From positions 124,001 through 188,000 of the forward strand of contig NZ_FWFS01000007.1 in assembly GCF_900172375.1 (NCBI RefSeq): a stretch of 64,000 nucleotides of DNA, in the 5' to 3' direction. The DNA comes from Aquimixticola soesokkakensis (GTDB lineage Bacteria; Pseudomonadota; Alphaproteobacteria; Rhodobacterales; Rhodobacteraceae). The translations under genes were made by a program, and so were the position numbers. Below are positions 16,313-22,782 of this stretch, one piece after another (position 1 is the stretch's first letter; each line of letters opens with the position of its first letter). The notes beneath the pieces were generated by a model. It did no database searches. It had not been told where the DNA came from and worked only from the letters and a program-made list of their open reading frames with translations.

Positions 16313-17527
16313 GTGATCGCGTCCAATATCCGACACATGCGCGCCTTTCTGGCCGTTGCTGAAACCGGCTCGATCACGCAGGCGGCGGCGCAGTGTTTCG
16401 TTTCACAACCCGCGGTTACCCAGGCGATTGCCAAACTCGAAGCACAGGCGGATATGCCGCTTTTGCTGCGCACGCCGCAGGGTATTTTTCTGACCGAAGC
16501 GGGGCAGTATTTGCAACGTCGTGTCGCGCGCGCTATCGCCATGCTCGACGCGGCGCTGGTCGAAATTTCGCCGCGCCTGCCACTGACAGCGACGCGCGCG
16601 CAGCTTCAGGCCCTGATCGCGGCCTGCGAGGTCCAGAACTTTTCGCTTGCCGCGCGCAAGCTCGGGATCGCGCAGCCCACGGTGCACCGCGCGATCACCC
16701 AGCTTGAGCGCGAAGCAGGGCGTGCGCTGTTTCAACGCAGCCCCTCTGGCATCGCGCCAACGCGTCAGTGCGCGGCGCTGGCCCGTTCTGCACGGCTGGC
16801 GTTTGTCGAATTCGATCAAGCAGATGCGGAGCTTGGCGACCTGCTGGGGCGCGAGGTGGGGGAGATCGTCGTCGGCTCCATGCCGCTGGCGCGCTCTTAT
16901 GTTCTGCCCCGCGCGCTGGCCGCGTTCCGTGACATCCGGCCGCTTCTGTCGGTGCGGGTGCTTGACGGTCCCTATGACGAATTGCTCGGGGCATTGCGGC
17001 GCGGCGAAATCGACTTTTTGATCGGGGCTTTGCGTTTTCCCGCCCCCATCGAGGACATCGAACAGGAAGTGGTGTTTTTTGACGATCTGGTCTTGCTGGC
17101 GGGGGCGGGGCATCCGCTGACGCAAAAGCCGCCCTGTCAGATTTCCGCCCTGCAAGACTATCCGTTTTTGGTGTCGCGCAAGGGGACACCGACGCGCGAC
17201 CAGTTCGAGGCGATGTTCACGCGCGCCGCAATCGCGCCGCCGCGCGCCGTGATCGAAACCGGCTCGCTGATCCTGATGCGCGAGACGATTCTGGACCGCA
17301 AGCATCTGGCCTGCGTGTCGCGTCTTCAGGCCCGCACCGAGATCGCGCAGGGCCTTGTGCAAGTGCTGCCCCTGGCTGTGGAAAATTCTGCGCGCCCGAT
17401 TGGAATCACCACCCGTGCGGGCTGGACGCCGACTCCGGCGCAAAAAGTGCTGATCGACGCCGTGCGTGCCATTGCAAAGCGCGATTTGCACGGGGACTCG
17501 CCGGAAAGCGTGGCTTTTATAGCATGA
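16313..17527 (+). CDS. LysR family regulator with two tandem HTH domains
   Basis: A 404-aa regulator, about 100 residues longer than a normal LysR protein. The extra length is a second winged HTH. HTH 1 (about residues 5-75) has MRAFLAVAETGSITQAAAQC, FVSQPAVTQAIAKLE and GIFLTEAGQYL. HTH 2 (about 100-165) has LQALIAACEVQNFSLAARKL, GIAQPTVHRAITQLE and LFQRSPSGIAPT. The C-terminal effector-binding domain starts near residue 180 (GEIVVGSMPLARSYVLPRAL). GTG 16313 is preferred (GAGGAG 7 nt upstream); a TTG at 16265 is in frame. It is divergent from the GalB-like gene and upstream of the TRAP genes, so it probably controls one or both. Confidence 0.88.
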   Translation: MIASNIRHMRAFLAVAETGSITQAAAQCFVSQPAVTQAIAKLEAQADMPLLLRTPQGIFLTEAGQYLQRRVARAIAMLDAALVEISPRLPLTATRAQLQALIAACEVQNFSLAARKLGIAQPTVHRAITQLEREAGRALFQRSPSGIAPTRQCAALARSARLAFVEFDQADAELGDLLGREVGEIVVGSMPLARSYVLPRALAAFRDIRPLLSVRVLDGPYDELLGALRRGEIDFLIGALRFPAPIEDIEQEVVFFDDLVLLAGAGHPLTQKPPCQISALQDYPFLVSRKGTPTRDQFEAMFTRAAIAPPRAVIETGSLILMRETILDRKHLACVSRLQARTEIAQGLVQVLPLAVENSARPIGITTRAGWTPTPAQKVLIDAVRAIAKRDLHGDSPESVAFIA

Positions 17528-17637
17528 GGTTATGTTTTCGCGCCCCGTTTCTATTGGTGCGCGCGGGGCGGATCGGCGAACTCTTTGCAACGCAAATATA
17601 CGGGGCATGAGCCCCGCCTTAGGAGAGGGAGGATACT

Positions 17638-18630
17638 ATGTTTGTTCGTAAACTTATCACGACTTTGACGGTCGCATCGGCCGTGACATCGACGCTTGCT
17701 GTTGCAAGCGCATCCGCGGAGGAATTGAAGTTCGCAAGCTTCATGCCGCCGGGGCACCCCTATGTCGAAACCACCTTCCAGCCGTTTGCGGACGCTGTGG
17801 CCGAGGGCACTGCGGGCGAAGTGAGCGTGAAGCTCTACAACGGCGGCGAACTTGGCGCAGGCCCGGTCGAACAATACAGCCGTGTCGTTGATGGTGTGGC
17901 CGAACTCGCGATTTCGCTTCCGGGGTATACCGCGTCCAACTTTCCGCTGACGCTGCTCACCGAGTTGCCCGGCGTGGTCGAAGAAGGCAAAGGCACCACC
18001 GAAATCTGGAACAACATCGATTTGTTGATGCCCGAATACCGCCGCACCCATCTGGTCGCGCTGTGGGCCTCGGCCGAAAACATCCTGTTCACCCGCGACA
18101 AGGCGGTGCGTAGCCCCGACGATCTGGCCGGCATGAAAATCCGCGTTCCCTCGCGCAACACCGGCTTGATTGTCGAAGCCTGGGGCGCATCGCCCGTGTC
18201 GATGCCCGTTTCGGAAATCTACAACTCGCTGCAAACCGGGGTGATTGACGGCGCGATGATCGACGGCACCGGCATCAACGCGTTCAAACTGGGCGAAGTC
18301 GCAAACTACGTCACCATGGGTATGAAAACGACGATCTCGCCGTTCTTCATCCTGATGAACAACGACGCCTACGAGGATCTCACCGACGCACAGAAAGCTG
18401 CCATCGATGCCGCGGGCCGCACGGCCTCCGACAACGGCGAAGCGATGCAGGTTCGTGTCGCGGCAGAAGGCATTGCGGGCTTTGCGGCCACCGAAGGAAA
18501 AGAGGTCATCGAGCTGACCGAGGCCGAAGCGGCGGCCTTTGACGTTCTGTCGGAAGCTGAAAACGACAATATCGTAGCACTGGCTGGTGGCGACGCCGAA
18601 GCAGTCATCGAAGCGTTCTCGGCCGACTGA
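17638..18630 (+). CDS. dctP: TRAP transporter solute-binding protein DctP
   Basis: A 330-aa periplasmic substrate-binding protein of a tripartite ATP-independent transporter. The signal peptide is about residues 1-28 (MFVRKLITTLTVASAVTSTL...ASAEE). The DctP-family core GMKIRVPSRNTGLIVEAWGA (about residues 164-183) includes the conserved Arg that salt-bridges a substrate carboxylate. SEIYNSLQTGVIDGAMIDG follows. The ligand is therefore probably an organic acid; the neighbouring ring-cleavage genes suggest an aromatic or related acid (inference). A GGAGAGGGAGG site precedes the ATG. It is followed after 2 bp by the DctQ gene. Confidence 0.92.
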   Translation: MFVRKLITTLTVASAVTSTLAVASASAEELKFASFMPPGHPYVETTFQPFADAVAEGTAGEVSVKLYNGGELGAGPVEQYSRVVDGVAELAISLPGYTASNFPLTLLTELPGVVEEGKGTTEIWNNIDLLMPEYRRTHLVALWASAENILFTRDKAVRSPDDLAGMKIRVPSRNTGLIVEAWGASPVSMPVSEIYNSLQTGVIDGAMIDGTGINAFKLGEVANYVTMGMKTTISPFFILMNNDAYEDLTDAQKAAIDAAGRTASDNGEAMQVRVAAEGIAGFAATEGKEVIELTEAEAAAFDVLSEAENDNIVALAGGDAEAVIEAFSAD

Positions 18631-18632
18631 TC

Positions 18633-19139
18633 GTGCAAACGCAGCAGCAAAAAGGGGCCTGGTCGTTCGTGTTCGACCGGGCCCAACTCGCCCTCGCGGC
18701 GGTGGCTGGCGTGGCGCTGGTGGGTATGCTCGTGCTCATCTTCGTCGCTGTCTTTTCCCGCTATATGTTCGGTCATCCAATTCTGGGTGTGAACGAAGTT
18801 GTGCAGCTGACCTCGGTCGTTGTCGTCATGTTGGCACTGCCCTATTGCACCGGTCAGGGCGCGCATGTCGGCGTCGATGTTCTGGACAACGCCATCGGCG
18901 CGACGGGGCGGTTTGTGGGCGATGTCGTGTCGCGCCTCCTGTCGTCTTTCGTGCTCGGGGTGTTGTCGCAACGCGCGTTTTTCAAAGCGCTCGACGCGTT
19001 TGAATACAGTGACACCACCAATATGCTTGGCATCGTGATTTGGCCCTTCTACGCCTTTATTGCCGCCGGTATGGCGCTTTGCGTCGTGGTTCTTCTGGTC
19101 CAGCTCGTGCTCATCTTGACGGGAAAGGTTCGGACATGA
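18633..19139 (+). CDS. dctQ: TRAP transporter small permease DctQ
   Basis: A 168-aa inner-membrane protein with four predicted membrane segments (about residues 19-43, 55-75, 95-115, 130-160) and the DctQ-family signatures RYMFGHPILGVNEV and GAHVGVDVL. It binds the large permease to make the Na+-driven translocator. The start is GTG at 18633, 2 bp after the dctP stop; the gene ends in an ATGA overlap with dctM. Confidence 0.9.
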   Translation: MQTQQQKGAWSFVFDRAQLALAAVAGVALVGMLVLIFVAVFSRYMFGHPILGVNEVVQLTSVVVVMLALPYCTGQGAHVGVDVLDNAIGATGRFVGDVVSRLLSSFVLGVLSQRAFFKALDAFEYSDTTNMLGIVIWPFYAFIAAGMALCVVVLLVQLVLILTGKVRT

Positions 19140-20440
19140 CACCACTTCTCGTAGGCGTTCTGGGGGTCTTTGGCCTGTTTGCGCTAATGATTTTCCGCAC
19201 CCCTGTGGCCTTTGCGATGATGATCGTGGGCTATTTCGGCCTCTGGATTCTCGAAGGATCGCGCGCGGCCAGCGCTGTCGTGCTCACCGAAAGCTATTCG
19301 GCGGTGTCGAATTATTCGCTGATCGTTGTGCCGATGTTCATTCTGTTGGGCAATATCTCGTCGGCGGCGGGGTTTTCGCGCGGCCTGTATGATGCGGCCT
19401 TTGCCTGGGTGGGGCGGTTTCGCGGCGGGCTTGCCTCGGCCTCCGTCCTTGGATGCGCGGTGTTTTCCGCCGTGTCCGGCTCCTCGGTGGCCACGGCTGT
19501 GACCATCGGCAAAGTTGCGCTGCCGGAAATGAAACGTCTGGGCTATGGCGACAGCCTGTCCACGGGCGCGATTGCCGCTGGCGGCACTTTGGGCTTTTTG
19601 ATCCCGCCCTCGACGGGCTTCGTGCTCTATGCGATCCTCACCGAAGAATCCGTGGGCCGTCTGTTCATGGCCGGTATTTTGCCGGGGCTGTTGTTGATGA
19701 CCCTGTTCATCAGCACCATCGTCTTGATCAGCTACATCGACCCCAAGGCAGGGCCGCGCGGCGATTATGTGCCGCTGAGCCAGCGCTTTAAAGTGCTCGG
19801 GCGCGCTGCGCCACTTCTGGCCATTATCGCCCTGTCGATCGGCGGTATCTACGCGGGGGTCTTTACCCCTGTCGAGGCCTCAGCCATCGGCGCCGGTTTG
19901 GTCGTTTTGCTTGCCTTTGGCACCCGTGCAATCAACTTTGCCGGGTTTCGTGGCGCGGTGCTGGAAACGCTTAAGACCTCGGCCATGCTGTATATGGTCG
20001 TGATCGGCGCGAATATCCTGAACCCGTTTCTGGCGGTGACCCACATTCCCGAAACGCTGGGCAATGCGCTGGTGGGCTGGGGTTTGGGGGCGTATGGCAC
20101 CTTGCTGGTGATCATCCTGGCCTATGTCGTTCTGGGCATGTTCCTTGACGGTCTGTCGATGTTGGTTGTGACGATCCCGATTGTTTTCCCCGTGATCCAG
20201 CAGCTCGGGTTTGACCCGATCTGGTTCGGGGTGGTGGCGGTGATCGTGATCGAAATGGGCATGATTACCCCGCCCGTCGGGTTGAACGTCTTTGTCGTCA
20301 AAGGCGTGGCCCAGGACGTGCCGATGGCAACCGTGTTCAAAGGTGTGTTGCCGTTTCTGCTGGCGATGATTGTCGGCTTGTTGCTGATCATCATCTTCCC
20401 GCCCATCGCGACCTTTATTCCCGACACGATGTTCGGGTAA
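19136..20440 (+). CDS. dctM: TRAP transporter large permease DctM
   Basis: A 434-aa membrane protein with about 12 hydrophobic segments forming the transport channel. Family signatures visible are FRTPVAFAMMIVGYFGLW, SGSSVATAVTIGKVALPEM, GTLGFLIPPSTGFVLYAILT and the C-terminal EMGMITPPVGLNVFVVKG. The start at 19136 overlaps dctQ by 4 bp (ATGA); the longer upstream frame is in dctQ sequence. A strong bidirectional terminator closes the dctPQM operon. Confidence 0.94.
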   Translation: MTPLLVGVLGVFGLFALMIFRTPVAFAMMIVGYFGLWILEGSRAASAVVLTESYSAVSNYSLIVVPMFILLGNISSAAGFSRGLYDAAFAWVGRFRGGLASASVLGCAVFSAVSGSSVATAVTIGKVALPEMKRLGYGDSLSTGAIAAGGTLGFLIPPSTGFVLYAILTEESVGRLFMAGILPGLLLMTLFISTIVLISYIDPKAGPRGDYVPLSQRFKVLGRAAPLLAIIALSIGGIYAGVFTPVEASAIGAGLVVLLAFGTRAINFAGFRGAVLETLKTSAMLYMVVIGANILNPFLAVTHIPETLGNALVGWGLGAYGTLLVIILAYVVLGMFLDGLSMLVVTIPIVFPVIQQLGFDPIWFGVVAVIVIEMGMITPPVGLNVFVVKGVAQDVPMATVFKGVLPFLLAMIVGLLLIIIFPPIATFIPDTMFG

Positions 20441-20466
20441 CGCGCGACTTCGAGGCGTGAGACATG

Positions 20467-20506
20467 AAAAAGCCCCCCGTGCGGTCTGCGCGGGGGGCTT
20501 TTTGTA
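20467..20506. terminator. Bidirectional terminator between dctM and the siderophore-interacting protein
   Basis: AAAAAGCCCCCC (20467-20478) / GGGGGGCTTTTT (20492-20503): perfect 12-bp stem, loop GTGCGGTCTGCGC, with T runs in both directions. Confidence 0.85.
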
Positions 20507-20520
20507 CCCTGAAACGGGGG

Positions 20521-21282
20521 CTAGAGCCCTTTGTCGGAGGCGTCGGCCTCGCCTTTGACCCAATAGCCGGAGGCCTTGAGCCAGGGCAAAGCGTGGCCGC
20601 GTGCGTCAAGCAAATGGCTGCGCAGGGCGCGCGCCACGGTGCTTTCGGCCGCAATCCAGACAAAGGTTCTGGGCGGCAAGGCCACTTGCGCAAGCGCGGC
20701 GACCATGGGCGCAGGATCGGCGGGATCGGCGCGGTGGACATAGAGGACGCTGACATCTGCGGCGCTGTCGAACTGCTGTTCCTCCTGCGGGCCCGTGACG
20801 CCGATCACGGCGGTGATCCGCGTGCCTTTGGCAGCTTCCTCGATCCGGCGGCCAATCGCGGGCAGGGCGGTTTCATCGCCCAGCAAGACCCAATGGTCGA
20901 TGTCGCCCGTGATCACCTGCGAGCCGCGCGGCCCGCCGATACGCAGCGTGTCGCCGACTTTGGCCTCCAGCGCCCATTGCGTTGCAGGGCCCGCGTCATG
21001 CAGCGCGAAATCGATGACCAGCGTGCCCGATGCTTCGTCGAAGCTGCGCGGTGTGTAGTCGCGTTTGGCCTCATCGCCTGTGCCATCGGGCACAAAGATT
21101 TTGATGTGGTCGTCCGGCGCGCTGGACACAAACCCGGCAAGCTCCGCGCCGCTCAAGGTGACGCGCAGCATGTTGGGGGTTATGCGCTCAAGTGCGGTGA
21201 CGGTTGCCGCGCGGCGCACCAATTCGTGACGGTGGCGCTCGATGCGCGGGGCGGGTGTGGTGTCGTGTAGAAGATCGCTCAT
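20521..21282 (-). CDS. Siderophore-interacting protein (FAD-linked ferric-siderophore reductase)
   Basis: A 253-aa ViuB/YqjH-type reductase that frees iron from ferric siderophores in the cytoplasm. The FAD-binding motif is RDYTPRSFD (R-x-Y-T-x-R, about residues 84-92), followed by GPATQWALEAKVGDTLRIGG and GPRGSQVI. The NAD(P)H-side region WVLLGDETALPAIGRRIEE is diagnostic for the SIP family. WIAAESTVARALRSHL and the C-terminal SGYWVKGEA complete the match. ATG 21282 has an AAAGGA site; the upstream in-frame start at 21345 is not supported. No siderophore receptor or biosynthesis gene is nearby. Confidence 0.92.
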   Translation of the reverse strand: MSDLLHDTTPAPRIERHRHELVRRAATVTALERITPNMLRVTLSGAELAGFVSSAPDDHIKIFVPDGTGDEAKRDYTPRSFDEASGTLVIDFALHDAGPATQWALEAKVGDTLRIGGPRGSQVITGDIDHWVLLGDETALPAIGRRIEEAAKGTRITAVIGVTGPQEEQQFDSAADVSVLYVHRADPADPAPMVAALAQVALPPRTFVWIAAESTVARALRSHLLDARGHALPWLKASGYWVKGEADASDKGL

Positions 21283-21379
21283 CTCGGTCCTTTCGCGGCC
21301 CTGATTATTCCTTACTAAAATAGACAGGTAATCGCGAAAGGGCAAGGTTTTTCAGGGGATGAATGCGGGGGATACGCGG

Positions 21380-22003
21380 TTAAAGCAGGTTGTCGAGCTT
21401 TGCGAGCATCGCCGCATGGGTGCGGTTCTTTGCCCCCAAACGTGTGCAAATCGCGCGCATTTTGACCTTGATCGTGATCTCGGCCAACTCCAGATCCAAC
21501 GCGATTTCCCGGTTGGTTTTCCCGTTGGCCACCGAGGTCAGGATATGGATTTCCTGCGCTGACAGCGGTGTGTTTTCAGTGCGCAATGCCGCGCTGCGCG
21601 ACACGGACAGGGGGACGAACTGCTGGCCGGAGGCCACCAGTTGCAGGGTGCTGGCAAGGCTCTGGGAACTCAGGGATTTGGGGATGTAGCCTTTGGCCCC
21701 CGCATCGATTGCTGCCCAGACGGTGCGGTCATCGGCATTGCCGGAGAAGAGCACCACATGGCTGTCGGGGGCCGCAAAAACGACCCGGCGCAGCCCTGCG
21801 AGCCCGTCCATTCCCGGCATTGACAGGTCCAGCAAGACCACGTCGTAGGCGCCCGTCGCAAGGCCGCGCAAGGTGCCCTCGAGGTCATGTGCGATGTCGA
21901 CCTGAAACCCGTGATCCTCACTCAAGACGCGTTTGAGGGCATCGCAGACCATCTGGTGGTCATCCGCAAGCAGGATCGAAAGGGGCGTGGTGGAGTCGGG
22001 CAT
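21380..22003 (-). CDS. LuxR-type two-component response regulator
   Basis: A 207-aa NarL/FixJ-family regulator. The receiver domain (about residues 7-125) has the acid pair LLADDHQMV, phospho-acceptor D59 in VVLLDLSMPGMDG and the conserved Lys in GAKGYIPKSL. The C-terminal LuxR HTH (about 145-205) has PLSAQEIHILTSVANGKTNR and LAEITIKVKMRAICTRLGA. It is divergent from the Mo-oxidoreductase-fold/hybrid kinase pair and is the likely output of that kinase. The shared intergenic region carries several palindromes that it or a partner may bind. Confidence 0.92.
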   Translation of the reverse strand: MPDSTTPLSILLADDHQMVCDALKRVLSEDHGFQVDIAHDLEGTLRGLATGAYDVVLLDLSMPGMDGLAGLRRVVFAAPDSHVVLFSGNADDRTVWAAIDAGAKGYIPKSLSSQSLASTLQLVASGQQFVPLSVSRSAALRTENTPLSAQEIHILTSVANGKTNREIALDLELAEITIKVKMRAICTRLGAKNRTHAAMLAKLDNLL

Positions 22004-22063
22004 GAAGGTCGTAAGTCCGGTGGCCTAAGGACGGGGAGTGGTTCTTGCTGTAGATACTATCGC

Positions 22064-22123
22064 CATGTTCTGGGCAATGCGAACATGTCTGGATTTTGCG
22101 CGCAAAACAGGCGAAAACATGTC
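22064..22123. promoter_or_regulatory. Cluster of palindromes in the divergent two-component promoter region
   Basis: Three overlapping signals are seen. CATGTTC (22064-22070) and GAACATG (22081-22087) form a perfect inverted repeat. AACATGTC occurs at 22082-22089 and again at 22116-22123. Between them lies a perfect 14-bp palindrome TTTTGCGCGCAAAA (22094-22107). They are candidate operators for the divergently transcribed two-component genes. Confidence 0.5.
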
Positions 22124-22158
22124 ACGGTTTGGCAGGTGGACGTAGAGGGTGGCAAAGT

Positions 22159-22782
22159 ATGGCGTGGAAAAACCTTTGGCCTAAAGAGCTTAACCAAATG
22201 CGGGGGCAGGTCTGGGCGGGGCTCAGGATCGCGGCGCTATGTGGTGTGGCGATGGGCCTTTTTCTTGCCAAGAGCGCCCATGCCCAAGCGCATTCCCCCC
22301 TCGGGCCGCAAAATCCGCGCTTGCAGGCGGTCGCGCCGGCGCCCTCCGAGGAGATCCTGTTGACGCTCGAACTGGCGGGAGAGGGCGCAAAAAACCTGTC
22401 GCTGACGCGGGCGGATTTGCTGGCGCTGCCGCAAACCACATTCTCGACCACCACGATCTGGACCGAGGGGCGCGAGTCCTTCACGGGGCCAACCCTGGCT
22501 GACACCCTGTCGCTCTTGGGCGAGGTGCCGCAGGGCGCGCAGATCGACATGAGGGCGATCAACGACTATCAGGTGACGGTTGACCACGACCTGTTGTCGG
22601 CCAAGTTTCCCATCATTGCCCTGCTGCGCAACGGCGCGCCGTTTTCGGTGCGTGACCTTGGGCCGCTGTGGGTGGTGTTCCCCTATGATAGCGAAGAATT
22701 GTACCGCGAGGGCGGGGCCTATTCGATGAGCATCTGGCAACTCGTCGGCATCCGCGTGAGTCCTGCCCGCGCGCCCACATGA
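22159..22782 (+). CDS. Exported molybdopterin-oxidoreductase-fold protein, probable sensory partner of the kinase
   Basis: A 207-aa protein with an N-terminal signal or anchor (about residues 20-43, AALCGVAMGLFLAKSAHAQA). The rest has the fold signature of the oxidoreductase molybdopterin-binding (SUOX/YedY) domain in short form: LTLELAGEG, GPTLADTLSLLG, INDYQVTVDHDLL, PLWVVFPYDSEELYREGGAY. The loop where the Mo-ligating Cys would lie reads TIWTEGRESFTG, with no cysteine, so it is probably not a catalytic Mo enzyme. Start ATG 22159 has GAGGGT 8 nt upstream; 22198 is an alternative. The stop overlaps the kinase start (ATGA), so the two are co-translated. Confidence 0.78.
   Translation: MAWKNLWPKELNQMRGQVWAGLRIAALCGVAMGLFLAKSAHAQAHSPLGPQNPRLQAVAPAPSEEILLTLELAGEGAKNLSLTRADLLALPQTTFSTTTIWTEGRESFTGPTLADTLSLLGEVPQGAQIDMRAINDYQVTVDHDLLSAKFPIIALLRNGAPFSVRDLGPLWVVFPYDSEELYREGGAYSMSIWQLVGIRVSPARAPT

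Noticed and set aside
21283-21345. Fur/RirA/Irr iron box before the siderophore-interacting protein
   Set aside because: The AT-rich stretch near 21305-21330 has no convincing match to a known iron-box consensus.
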